Shown here in pieces: positions 1 to 7,618 of a DNA stretch of 64,000 bases (position 1 is its first letter; the number at the start of each line of letters is the position of its first letter). The position numbers were made by a program, and so were the translations under genes. This DNA comes from Asaia lannensis NBRC 102526 (GTDB lineage: Bacteria > Pseudomonadota > Alphaproteobacteria > Acetobacterales > Acetobacteraceae), in assembly GCF_024054035.1 (NCBI RefSeq), contig NZ_JAMXQU010000012.1, positions 1-64,000 on the forward strand, given 5' to 3'. Under the pieces are notes generated by a model that was given only the letters and a program-made list of their open reading frames with translations, was not told where the DNA came from and made no database searches.

Positions 1-48
1 CTTGCGGGCAATCCCGGCCATTCGGGCCCTCTGCTCTGGTGTCCACAT
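1..48 (-). CDS. Transposase, N-terminal 16 residues only
   Basis: The minus-strand frame reads MWTPEQRARMAGIARK from an ATG at 48-46 and runs off the window. This matches, from memory, the N-terminus of IS5-family transposases (MWT.E.RAR...), which continue into a 'YPSDLTDAEW' segment that would lie beyond position 1. Only the start is visible, so intactness cannot be judged. Confidence 0.5.
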   Translation of the reverse strand, partial: MWTPEQRARMAGIARK

Positions 49-91
49 CCAGAGCTTGAATCACATCCGCTCCAACTTTCCAAACAGGCTC
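1..91 (-). mobile_element. IS5-family insertion sequence, 5' end only
   Basis: The first 91 bases look like one end of an IS5-type element transcribed leftward out of the window. The minus strand begins a reading frame at position 48, and 24 bases upstream of it lies a candidate terminal inverted repeat (CCAACTTTCCAAACAGGCTC on the plus strand, 72-91). The flanking bases TAA could belong to a target duplication. The other end lies outside the window, so the boundary is inferred. Confidence 0.55.
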
Positions 92-274
92 TAAGAGCAA
101 ACCTTTCTCAGAACACGCCTCGATCGATTATTGATCGCTTTAAAATAACTCTGGCCGACACTGGCCTTGCACGGATCATTGACGATTTTCTATATTTGAG
201 GAGTAAATGTATGGTTTGCTCTATACCAATTATTATTATATCCTGAGCGCAAAATGGATTTTTTAGAGTAAACT

Positions 275-910
275 ATGTTGAAGCTCATTTTCATTATGTC
301 GGCTCTGTGTCTCTTGCTTGCTTTCCCATCAAAGCCGCATGCGGAAGAAACAAAATGCCGTTTTCCGGATATTCCCTCTTTTTCGGAAGGGAAAAAACTT
401 CCGGATGGAAGTTTTGCAGATCTGTCTTTTGCCGACTATAGAACGGCCAATCCTAAGGGCGCTGCATTACTGCTGAGCTGCGCTCAAACCTTGTATAAAA
501 ATGCCAATCTATCCCAGCTGAATGACGCATCCCGGAAGAGGCTGGATCGTACCATGAGTACCACTTGGCATAATCATAATACTGGACCGACCGCTCAAAA
601 AGACGGGTATATTGCTTTGGGTGGAAGCTCAGAGCTTGGAAGCGCCAATGATTTCGGGACGATGATTATCGATCCCGATAAAAGACTGGTAGCCGTAGGT
701 CTGATTCTCAATAATGTCGATAGAATTGACGAAAGCGTTCCGGTTAATTACGTTAATTCTAATTTCGTATTTATTTATAATTCTCCCATGGACTCAGATA
801 ATGAATATATAACAGTAAACGAAATGCACTCTATTATCGAAAAAATAAATCATCATATCAATGATCAATATATTTTTGGTAATGAGTATTTTATGAGATC
901 CAATATATAA
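275..910 (+). CDS. Secreted protein of unknown function, AT-rich
   Basis: This 211-residue protein starts with a clear signal peptide (hydrophobic residues 3-17, likely cleavage after Ala23), so it is probably periplasmic or exported. The mature part has two cysteines, C28 and C69, which could form a disulfide. I do not recognise a family. Codon choice is visibly richer in A/T at third positions than in the genes to the right, which together with the neighbouring IS end and recombinase suggests recent acquisition. The ribosome binding site is weak. It may be a toxin, an immunity protein or an envelope factor, but nothing in the sequence decides. Confidence 0.6.
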   Translation: MLKLIFIMSALCLLLAFPSKPHAEETKCRFPDIPSFSEGKKLPDGSFADLSFADYRTANPKGAALLLSCAQTLYKNANLSQLNDASRKRLDRTMSTTWHNHNTGPTAQKDGYIALGGSSELGSANDFGTMIIDPDKRLVAVGLILNNVDRIDESVPVNYVNSNFVFIYNSPMDSDNEYITVNEMHSIIEKINHHINDQYIFGNEYFMRSNI

Positions 911-1078
911 TAGAAAACTACGTCAATTAAATGGGTGCTTCGGAAATCGGCGGGGTCTTGCCCCTCAAGTCGAGACGACGCCCGTAGAGAGATGATGAAC
1001 CAGGTCTTTATTCGAGGCGACCGTGGAAAATCTGTTGACGTGTTACAGCAACCGACATTAAAGCTGTAAGCTCTACGG

Positions 1079-1115
1079 AGGCGTGTGACCAGTACCAAGG
1101 CCCACGCCTTTTTTT
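1079..1115 (+). terminator. Rho-independent terminator
   Basis: AGGCGTG (1079-1085) pairs with CACGCCT (1103-1109) and is followed directly by a run of seven T. It is the most canonical intrinsic terminator in the left part of the window. It lies 170 bases after the secreted-protein gene, so it may end that transcript or a short independent RNA. Confidence 0.7.
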
Positions 1116-1262
1116 ATTGGCGTTCGCGTCTTCCCATAAAACCAGATCATGATGCGCGGTTTTGCTGCTGCAAGCGCAGACAATGTGCGCTCTTCGGGTG
1201 CCCGGCATTTCCATGTGTGGCAATCACAGGCGCGACGGGCTGCCGTCGGCCCGGGTCCGAAA

Positions 1263-1368
1263 GCCGCCATGATAACGCGGGATTATCTGTCATCCCCTTT
1301 TGGGCAGGACGCCAGATAACCCGCCTATACCGCTCATAATCCGCCAGATAATACCTGTTATCTGGCGG
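1263..1368. repeat. dif-like tyrosine recombinase site with accessory arms
   Basis: A perfect palindrome sits at 1341-1368: CCGCCAGATAA, spacer TACCTG, TTATCTGGCGG. The 11-6-11 layout with ATAA and TTAT at the inner ends is exactly that of XerC/XerD (dif-type) core sites. A third arm, CGCCAGATAA, lies at 1310-1319. A looser pair, GATAA (1271-1275) and TTATC (1283-1287), lies further upstream. The recombinase gene starts 66 bases downstream. A transcription terminator is possible (TTTTC follows), but the spacing and extra arms favour a recombination site. Confidence 0.6.
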
Positions 1369-1433
1369 TTTTCAGACCCCGGCCAAGTGTCGGAAATCCA
1401 ACCAAATCAATATCTTGTCGGAGAGTTGGGGCA

Positions 1434-2285
1434 ATGGCACCACCTACGGACGCGAAAAGGCCCCGTATCTCTGACGATGACCGCCTCACAAATATGTGGC
1501 TCCACAACCGATCAGCGAACACGGCGCGGGCCTATCGTGCGGACCTTACCGCGTTCCGCAGCTGGGCGGCCAAACCGCTGGCCGAGGTGGTGCTTGATGA
1601 CCTTCAGGCCTGGTTCGACAGCCTGCCCGGTTCGGATGCCACACGCCGCCGCAAGCTGGCCTCGGTCAAATCCGCCCTCGCCTTCGGGCTGCGTGTCGGA
1701 TTTTTTGACGCAGATGTAGGCGCGGCGCTGCGCCTGGAGCGCGGGCGTGATCGTCTGAGTGAACGGATTCTGACTGAAGAAGATGTAAGGCGCATCATTG
1801 ACGGCGAACCCTGCCCGCGAAAGCGGCTGGCGCTTCGCGTCCTGTATTTCATGGGGCTGCGCATTTCGGAAATGTGCGGCCTCACATGGCGAGATATGAC
1901 ACGGCGACAGCAAGGAGGCGTGGCCTCTGTTTGTGGCAAGGGCAACAAGACGCGTCATGTGTCTGTGCCCGCGAAGCTGTGGAAAGAGCTCATGGCCGCG
2001 AGGGCTGACGGCTGGCGTCCTGATACGCCGGTCGTCCCCGGTTATGATGGGTGCCCGCTTCACTTGAGCGCGGCGCACCGCCTCGTGAAGCGGGCAACGA
2101 AACGCGCAGGACTGCCTGACGCCTCGGCGCACTGGTTCCGCCATGCGCACGCCTCCCACGCGCTCGACAACGGCGCACCTGCCCATGTGGTGCAGCAAAC
2201 GCTGGGGCACGCAGACCTCAAAACGACGACGCGTTACGCTCATGTTCATAAGGGTGACAGCGGCGCGAACTACCTCAAGGACTGA
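1434..2285 (+). CDS. Tyrosine recombinase/integrase (XerC/D-like)
   Basis: This 283-residue protein has the size and architecture of Xer-type recombinases: an N-terminal SAM-like core-binding domain (about 15-95) and a C-terminal catalytic domain. All catalytic residues are visible: R143 (GLRISEMCGL), K172 (GKGNKT), H233 and R236 (HWFRH), H259 (LGHADLKTT) and the nucleophile Y268 (RYAH). It should cut and rejoin DNA at paired 11-bp arms, and a perfect site of that kind lies 66 bases upstream. It is not obviously the chromosomal xerC or xerD, because it sits between an IS end and a broken ORF; a plasmid- or island-type recombinase is more likely. Confidence 0.9.
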   Translation: MAPPTDAKRPRISDDDRLTNMWLHNRSANTARAYRADLTAFRSWAAKPLAEVVLDDLQAWFDSLPGSDATRRRKLASVKSALAFGLRVGFFDADVGAALRLERGRDRLSERILTEEDVRRIIDGEPCPRKRLALRVLYFMGLRISEMCGLTWRDMTRRQQGGVASVCGKGNKTRHVSVPAKLWKELMAARADGWRPDTPVVPGYDGCPLHLSAAHRLVKRATKRAGLPDASAHWFRHAHASHALDNGAPAHVVQQTLGHADLKTTTRYAHVHKGDSGANYLKD

Positions 2286-2326
2286 CGCCCCATGATTCGG
2301 CGGCGGTCGTCATCAAAGGAGCCGAT

Positions 2327-2491
2327 ATGAGCCGCCGAGACAGACGCCGTCCCGAAACACCCGAGGAAATCGAGGCCGAAAACGTCGATTTCTGGACGCG
2401 CACCGCACGGCGGCATCGTGCTTTCATTCCATCAAGCCCTGAACAAAATTTGCAAATTGCCTTGCCTTTGCGGTCATCATTCGACCGGTAG
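2327..2491 (+). CDS. Truncated small ORF downstream of recombinase
   Basis: A 54-codon frame starts with ATG at 2327 after a good ribosome binding site (AAAGGAG, 2315-2321). It begins MSRRDRRRPETPEEIEAENV. The first 30 or so codons look like a genuine charged protein, but from about 2424 the frame runs antisense through the 3' end of the LysR gene and stops there. This looks like a gene cut off where the recombinase-bearing segment joins the older chromosome. No family is recognised. Confidence 0.4.
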   Translation: MSRRDRRRPETPEEIEAENVDFWTRTARRHRAFIPSSPEQNLQIALPLRSSFDR

Positions 2492-3299
2492 GAAAGACAG
2501 CCCATAGATCGATATCAGGCAACGACCATGCCGGAAGGAGGCGCGTTACGGCGCCGCTCTCAAGTTCAGGGGCAAACATCCAGTCCGAGGTGATGGTCAG
2601 GCCCATATCAGCGAGTATTGCTGCCCGCAGGCCTTCGGCGGCGCTGACCCTGAGACGCCCGGAAACGGACACCGAGACGGCCGAGCCATCCCTGTGAAAT
2701 GACCAGACATTGGGGAGCTGACTGTAAACGATCGCGTTGTGATCAGCCAGATCAGCAGGCACTGACGGCACCCCCGCACGCGCCAGATAGGCTGGTGTGG
2801 CCAAGACCGAGCGTTTGCCCGTTGCCAGTCTGCGTGCCACGGCAGATGAGTCAGCCAAAGCCCCCATACGCAACGAGATGTCCACCCCCTCGGCAACGAG
2901 ATCGATCATCCGGTCATCAAGCAGAATATCCACATCGAGCTGCGGATGTGCATCGAGAAAGGCAGGAAGCCGCGGTATGATGTGCAATCGTGCAAATGTT
3001 GTCGCCGCCGACACACGCAACCGCCCTGACAGGCCGCTCCCGGCACCACGTGCGGCGAGCTCCGCTTCGTCGGCTTCCTGAAGCGCATTGCGTGCGCGTT
3101 CATAATATGCCTGCCCCGCTTCGGTGGCTGTAAGACCATGAGTGGAGCGTATGAGCAGGCTGACCTGTAGCCTCGCTTCCAGCTGTGCCACGATTTTCGA
3201 GACAGCGGGCTGACCAACATGAAGCTGCCGTGCCGCTGCTGAGAATGAACCCGTTTCGACCACACGCACGAACGTGGTCATCGCCTGATATCGGTCCAT
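2424..3299 (-). CDS. LysR family transcriptional regulator
   Basis: This 291-residue regulator has the LysR N-terminal winged helix-turn-helix (residues 1-60, with FSAAARQLHVGQPAVSKIV as the recognition region) followed by a substrate-binding domain. It is divergent from the seven-gene detoxification cluster. A TATTCC-N6-GGAATGA element lies immediately upstream of its start and recurs before the peroxiredoxin-like gene at 5454, so it may control that cluster and itself. The inducer is probably an electrophile or peroxide, judged only from neighbours. Its 3' end overlaps the truncated ORF of the mobile segment. Confidence 0.9.
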   Translation of the reverse strand: MDRYQAMTTFVRVVETGSFSAAARQLHVGQPAVSKIVAQLEARLQVSLLIRSTHGLTATEAGQAYYERARNALQEADEAELAARGAGSGLSGRLRVSAATTFARLHIIPRLPAFLDAHPQLDVDILLDDRMIDLVAEGVDISLRMGALADSSAVARRLATGKRSVLATPAYLARAGVPSVPADLADHNAIVYSQLPNVWSFHRDGSAVSVSVSGRLRVSAAEGLRAAILADMGLTITSDWMFAPELESGAVTRLLPAWSLPDIDLWAVFPTGRMMTAKARQFANFVQGLME

Positions 3300-3301
3300 T
3301 C

Positions 3302-3319
3302 TATTCCTCCCGGGAATGA
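3302..3319. promoter_or_regulatory. Candidate LysR operator, copy 1
   Basis: TATTCCTCCCGGGAATGA forms an imperfect palindrome (ATTCC...GGAAT) directly upstream of the lysR start codon. An 18-base copy with 16 identities occurs at 5352-5369. Overlap with the lysR translation start region suggests autoregulation. The CCTCC inside it is also the lysR ribosome binding site read from the other strand, so part of the similarity could be constrained by that. Confidence 0.45.
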
Positions 3320-3571
3320 TGCTTATCGCATCGAGCCATCTGCCATGCCCAGTGAAACAGAGGCAAACCAGGCCTGCAACCCGGTCAGCGTCGGGGAAGG
3401 ATGGAGCAGGGTTCAGGATGATCGTTCATTTCACCAACGCCGTATCAACACGACCGGTGTCGCATTTCATCTCGGCCTATCAGCTCACCGGTGACCTGCC
3501 ACAAGCCATGGTCGCTGCCCTTCTCCCGGCGCTCTCCGCTCTCCTTGCAAAACCTGATGGAGGAACCGCTC

Positions 3572-4207
3572 ATGATTGAGGTCTACGCTTTCGCGACGCC
3601 CAACAGCGTCAAGGTCACCATCGCGCTGGAAGAGCTCGATCTCGCCTATGCGCTACACGGCATCAATATCCGGCAAGGCGAACAGGGTACCACGGCCTTT
3701 ACGACGCTTAATCCTAACCAGAAGGTTCCGGTACTGGTTGATCACGACGCGAGGGATGAGAAGCTCGTCCTCACAGAGTCTGCAGCCATACTCGTATACC
3801 TGGCTGAAAAAACCGGCCGACTTCTCCCTGCAACCGGGGCCGAACGGGCGCGCGTTTTCGAGCAGCTTTTCTTTCACGCCTCTGCCCTGAGCCCCGCCTT
3901 CGGCCAATCGGGTTTCTTCCAGCGTTTCGCTAGCGAGAAACTGCCTCTCGCGATCGAGCGCTTCGACAAAGAGGCAAAACGCGTCCTGCATGTGCTCGAC
4001 ACCTTGCTGGCGCACCGGGATTTCGTGGCAGGCGATCATTTTACTATCGCCGATATTGCCCATTTCGGTTGGCTCTGGCGGCGCAGTTTTCCCGGCCTCA
4101 CCCTCGATGACACCCCTCATATCGCCCGCTGGTACGAGCGGATTGCGGCCAGACCTGGCGTTCAGCGCGGTATCGCCCGGGTTGAAACGCTCGCCGCCCC
4201 AAACTGA
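3572..4207 (+). CDS. Glutathione S-transferase family protein
   Basis: The start was set at ATG 3572, which follows a strong ribosome binding site (GGAGGAA, 3559-3565); an upstream ATG at 3491 adds an unlikely tail. The 211-residue protein has the N-terminal thioredoxin-like GST fold (residues 1-80, with VPVLVD and the ESAAILVYLAEKTG glutathione-binding stretch) and an all-helical C-terminal half ending in the FTIADIAHFGW motif. It should conjugate or reduce small electrophiles with glutathione in the cytosol. It is first in the row transcribed away from lysR, with an Old Yellow Enzyme 30 bases downstream. Confidence 0.88.
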   Translation: MIEVYAFATPNSVKVTIALEELDLAYALHGINIRQGEQGTTAFTTLNPNQKVPVLVDHDARDEKLVLTESAAILVYLAEKTGRLLPATGAERARVFEQLFFHASALSPAFGQSGFFQRFASEKLPLAIERFDKEAKRVLHVLDTLLAHRDFVAGDHFTIADIAHFGWLWRRSFPGLTLDDTPHIARWYERIAARPGVQRGIARVETLAAPN

Positions 4208-4237
4208 TCCTCTTCTGATCGCTCCGAGGTTATTCCC

Positions 4238-5341
4238 ATGAACAAACTTTTTACGCCCTTCAATGCCGGGGCGCTGTCGCTCGGCCACAGAATCGTCATG
4301 GCACCCCTTACGCGCATGCGGTCGGACCATACTGGCAAGGCCAATGCCCTCATGGTGCTGTATTACAGCCAGCGCAGCTCACCCGGCGGTCTTATCATCT
4401 CAGAGGCAACACCCGTTGCGCTCGAAGGATACGGCTATGCCGGCGCGCCGGGCATCTATGACGACTCCCAGATAGACGGGTGGCGCAAGGTGACCGAAGC
4501 CGTTCATGCACGCGGTGGCAAGATTGTCATGCAGTTGTGGCACGTAGGGCGACAGTCGCATCCTGATCTGCAGCCAGGTGGTGCAGCCCCGGTCGCGCCC
4601 TCTGCAATCAAGGCAGAAGGCGACGCCTATACGCCCAGTGGCCCTGTCCCGTTTTCCATGCCGCGTGCCCTTTCGCTGGAGGAAATTCCCGCGGTGATCG
4701 AGCAGTTCAGGGAAGGTGCCGCAAGGGCAAAGCAGGCAGGTTTTGATGGCGTGGAAATTCATGGCGCCAATGGCTATCTGCCAGACCAGTTCCTGCAGGA
4801 CGGTACCAACCACCGCACCGATGAGTATGGTGGCCCGATCGAGAACCGCGCTCGCTTTCTGTTGGAAGTGACACAGGCAGTCATATCCGTCTGGGGGGCA
4901 GACCGCGTGGGTGTTCGCCTGAGCCCAAGTGGCACCTACGGTTCGATGTCAGACAGCAACCCCCAAGAAACCTTCGGTTATGTGGCGGAGCAGCTGGACA
5001 GGCTCGGCATCGCCTATCTGCATGTGGTTGAACCCCGCATCAAGGGCACGGAACTCATCGCCGAGAGCGAACCTGTGGCCGCGCGTGATCTGCGCGAGAG
5101 ATTTCGGGGCACGCTGATCGCGGCAGGTGGGTTCGACAAAAACAGTGCCGCAGCCGTGCTCGCATCCAGTGATGCCGATGCCGTCGCCTTCGGCCGGCAT
5201 TTCATCAGCAATCCCGATCTGCCTGAGCGCCTGCGCGGGGACCTTGCTCTGACAAATTACGACCGCTCGACCTTCTACGGCGGCGATGCTCGTGGCTACA
5301 CCGATTATCCCTTCTTCGACGCCTCGACACCAGAGCAATAA
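4238..5341 (+). CDS. Old Yellow Enzyme family alkene reductase (NemA-like)
   Basis: This 367-residue FMN flavoprotein matches OYE/N-ethylmaleimide reductase enzymes along its length. Visible marks are the FMN-binding start (MAPLTRMRS), the H175/N178 pair that binds the substrate carbonyl (EIHGANGYLPDQFL) and the NHRTDEYGG segment. It would reduce activated C=C bonds of enals, enones and maleimides with NAD(P)H. The 30-base gap after the GST gene and the shared chemistry (electrophile removal) support co-transcription. The H/N pair resembles yeast OYE rather than the H/H pair of pentaerythritol tetranitrate reductase. Confidence 0.92.
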   Translation: MNKLFTPFNAGALSLGHRIVMAPLTRMRSDHTGKANALMVLYYSQRSSPGGLIISEATPVALEGYGYAGAPGIYDDSQIDGWRKVTEAVHARGGKIVMQLWHVGRQSHPDLQPGGAAPVAPSAIKAEGDAYTPSGPVPFSMPRALSLEEIPAVIEQFREGAARAKQAGFDGVEIHGANGYLPDQFLQDGTNHRTDEYGGPIENRARFLLEVTQAVISVWGADRVGVRLSPSGTYGSMSDSNPQETFGYVAEQLDRLGIAYLHVVEPRIKGTELIAESEPVAARDLRERFRGTLIAAGGFDKNSAAAVLASSDADAVAFGRHFISNPDLPERLRGDLALTNYDRSTFYGGDARGYTDYPFFDASTPEQ

Positions 5342-5351
5342 CCACCGCGGT

Positions 5352-5369
5352 TATTCCACCAGGGAATGA
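5352..5369. promoter_or_regulatory. Candidate LysR operator, copy 2
   Basis: TATTCCACCAGGGAATGA matches the element upstream of the divergent lysR gene at 16 of 18 positions and keeps both half-sites. It lies about 85 bases before the peroxiredoxin-like gene and so may mark an internal promoter of the detoxification cluster. Unlike copy 1 it does not overlap any ribosome binding site, which makes a regulatory role more likely. Confidence 0.5.
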
Positions 5370-5453
5370 CCATTAGTCGTACCTGCCATCATCCCTCCGG
5401 TACGGCGACCTCCTATCGTCAGATCCGTCACCAGATTTCAAGGAAACGAACCC

Positions 5454-6128
5454 ATGACACTTCAGGCAAAGCTCGACGCCTTCAAGACCGATTTCGAAGC
5501 CGGAAAGCCCCCCTATAACGTTCCGCATAGCGTCATCGAAACCATGCACCGTGCCACCGCCGAGCTGGTTGCGTCCGGCGCTGCGGAAAAAGCCCTCAAA
5601 GCCGGAGACAAGGCACCCGTTTTTACGCTGAACGACCCCGAGGGTAACCCTGTCTCTTCTGCTGATCTTCTGGCCAAGGGGCCTTTGGTCATCAGCTTTT
5701 ATCGCGGTGTGTGGTGCCCTTACTGCAACATGGAATTGCAGGCTCTCGAAGCGGCACTTCCCTCATTTCGTGAGCTTGGCGCCCATCTGATCGCGATCTC
5801 CCCGCAAACTGCGGTAAACAGCCGAAAATCAATCCGCCAGAATGAACTGCAATTTCCGATCCTGTCTGACACGCATAATGACGTCGCCGCGCAGTTTGGC
5901 CTTCGCTTTACCCTGCCTGATTATCTGATTGAGCTTTACAAGAATCTCAAGAACGATCTGCCCGGTTTCAATGGTGACGACAGCTGGACGCTGCCTATGC
6001 CTGGCCGCTTCGTCATTGGTCAGGACGGCGTCATTCTCTATGCCGAGGTCAATCCGGATTATACGCGTCGCCCGGAACCTGCCGACATGCTTCCTGCCCT
6101 GCGCCACGCGACCCAGTCGGCCGACTGA
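5454..6128 (+). CDS. Peroxiredoxin-like (AhpC/TSA) family protein
   Basis: The 224-residue protein has a thioredoxin/peroxiredoxin fold with the motif SFYRGVWCPYCNMELQALE. C88 is the likely peroxidatic cysteine and C91 makes a CPYC redox pair, as in the Prx-like subfamily with a helical N-terminal extension (here about residues 1-50). It probably reduces hydroperoxides or protein disulfides in the cytosol. A conserved operator-like element sits 85 bases upstream, so it may be the first gene of a second transcript in the cluster. The start follows AAGGAAACGAACCC. Confidence 0.85.
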   Translation: MTLQAKLDAFKTDFEAGKPPYNVPHSVIETMHRATAELVASGAAEKALKAGDKAPVFTLNDPEGNPVSSADLLAKGPLVISFYRGVWCPYCNMELQALEAALPSFRELGAHLIAISPQTAVNSRKSIRQNELQFPILSDTHNDVAAQFGLRFTLPDYLIELYKNLKNDLPGFNGDDSWTLPMPGRFVIGQDGVILYAEVNPDYTRRPEPADMLPALRHATQSAD

Positions 6129-6195
6129 TTGCTCCATCCATACCGCCCCGGCTCGCGCAGGGGCGGAGTTTTTCACTGAGGATACGGAGAGAGAT

Positions 6196-6612
6196 ATGCG
6201 CTCCAATGACATGGGCAATAGCTTCACTCGCCATTTGATGGGTGACGAACAATCCGCCAAGCTCATCGCAGCATCACAGTCAGGCACATTTGGCGCAGCC
6301 ATAGCCGGGTATGCAGTCGATCATGTTTTCGAGGACATCTGGACACGTGAAGGGCTCGATCAGGCGCGTCGAAGTCTCATCACCATGACCGTCATGGTTG
6401 CGCTGCGCCAGCCTCATGAATTCGGCCTCCATATGGGTTTTGCGCTCGATCACGGTATGAAGCTGAAGGAAATAGAGGAGGCTCTGATACAGATGCTCCC
6501 TTATGTCGGCTTCCCCGCCATTTCCGGTGTCATGCCTGTCGCTGCGAAGATCATTGCTGAGCGTGGACTCGACAAAAGCGAAGAGTATGAAGGCCATCGC
6601 GGTCTGCTCTGA
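6196..6612 (+). CDS. Carboxymuconolactone decarboxylase-like protein
   Basis: The 138-residue frame was started at ATG 6196 (after GGAGAGAGAT); the upstream extension is antisense noise. It is all-helical, with a core such as ARRSLITMTVMVALRQPHEFGLHMGFAL, typical of the CMD/AhpD fold (PcaC-type). It has no CxxC pair, so it is not a thiol-active AhpD. The role is probably a small-molecule decarboxylase or lactone-handling enzyme; its place 67 bases after a peroxiredoxin-like gene is a common pairing in this kind of cluster. Confidence 0.75.
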   Translation: MRSNDMGNSFTRHLMGDEQSAKLIAASQSGTFGAAIAGYAVDHVFEDIWTREGLDQARRSLITMTVMVALRQPHEFGLHMGFALDHGMKLKEIEEALIQMLPYVGFPAISGVMPVAAKIIAERGLDKSEEYEGHRGLL

Positions 6613-6762
6613 GCCCTCACCCAAGTACTGTACCCTGCCGGTAGAACGGGCCTCGTCTCGCGCTCCCGATGACATCCAGCCTGCGGCGTTCACGAACCTC
6701 TCTGCGCCCCTCTCGCGCTTCGTGAGTACTTCACGGCAATCTGCCTTCGAAAAGGAACAGTT

Positions 6763-7512
6763 ATGACGAAACTGCATCGAAAAACGGCCCTTGTGACCGG
6801 AGGAAGCAGCGGGCTCGGGCTTGCAATCGCAACGCGTTTCATCGCTGAAGGCGCATTTGTCTATATCACCGGTCGGCGACAGGCCGAGCTTGAGCGGGCT
6901 GTAGCGGCATTGGGCAGTCAGGCCGCCTCTATACAGGCCGATGTCAGTCTCCCCGGTGATATCGAACGCGTGGTGGAAACGATACGGCGTGAACGTGGGG
7001 CTATCGATATCCTGGTCGCCAATGCCGGTATCGTTCTGCCTCAAACACTCGAACAGGCAACACAAGCCAATTACGATCGGACGTTCGATATCAACGTGAA
7101 AGGCCTGTATTTCACGATCAGCAAGGCACTTGGCCTGTTGCGGTCTGGCAGCTCAGTCATCCTTGTGTCATCCATCGCTGCCAATAAGGGTGTGCCTGGC
7201 TATGGCACATACAGCGCAAGCAAGGCTGCAATACGCAGCCTGTCCAGAACCTGGACGGCCGAACTGGTCGAACGCGGCATACGGATCAATACCCTCAGCC
7301 CCGGACCGTTCGACACACCAATCATGGACAGTCAGGCCGATACGCCGGAAGGTGCCGAAGCCGTCAAGCGTCAATGGGCTGCAGCCGTGCCCATGAAGCG
7401 ATTGGGGCAGCCAGAGGAACTTGCTGCGGCCGCGCTCTTTCTGGCTTCTGATGAAAGCAGTTATGTTGCAGGCATTGACCTCATTGTCGACGGTGGTGCG
7501 GCCGCGGTCTAG
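6763..7512 (+). CDS. SDR family NAD(P)-dependent oxidoreductase
   Basis: This 249-residue protein is a classical short-chain dehydrogenase: the cofactor motif TGGSSGLG at 12-19, NAG at 87-89, catalytic S137 and the YSASK catalytic pair Y150/K154. The C-terminal segment (YVAGIDLIVDGG) is typical of 3-oxoacyl-ACP reductase-like SDRs. It would reduce a carbonyl compound or oxidise an alcohol; within this cluster, aldehydes or ketones formed from electrophiles are plausible substrates. A 150-base gap separates it from the preceding gene. Confidence 0.9.
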   Translation: MTKLHRKTALVTGGSSGLGLAIATRFIAEGAFVYITGRRQAELERAVAALGSQAASIQADVSLPGDIERVVETIRRERGAIDILVANAGIVLPQTLEQATQANYDRTFDINVKGLYFTISKALGLLRSGSSVILVSSIAANKGVPGYGTYSASKAAIRSLSRTWTAELVERGIRINTLSPGPFDTPIMDSQADTPEGAEAVKRQWAAAVPMKRLGQPEELAAAALFLASDESSYVAGIDLIVDGGAAAV

Positions 7513-7618
7513 GGCTCCGTGATCACCACAGGATTGCGATCACCAGTACGGTGGAGCGTCAGCAGGACCCGCCCATACTGCCAATCAGACTGACATGGTT
7601 TCGCAAGGGTGAGCTATC

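Larger units (their letters stand above)
911..1433. other. Intergenic region with terminator and recombination arms
   Basis: No convincing gene lies here; the ORFs present are short, overlapping and lack ribosome binding sites. It holds a strong terminator hairpin at 1079-1115. About 40 bases before it is a promoter-like TTGACG (1035-1040) with a poor -10 (TTAAAG). The right part carries the repeated GATAA/TTATC arms described separately. It may be the recombination region of the element that includes the downstream recombinase. Confidence 0.5.

Noticed and set aside
1085-1339. Open frame on the plus strand in the recombinase upstream region
   Set aside because: Low coding quality, starts inside the terminator and runs over the recombination arms without a ribosome binding site.
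3316-3579. 87-residue open frame between lysR and the first GST gene
   Set aside because: It overlaps the probable promoter region and the GST start, has no ribosome binding site and no family pattern.
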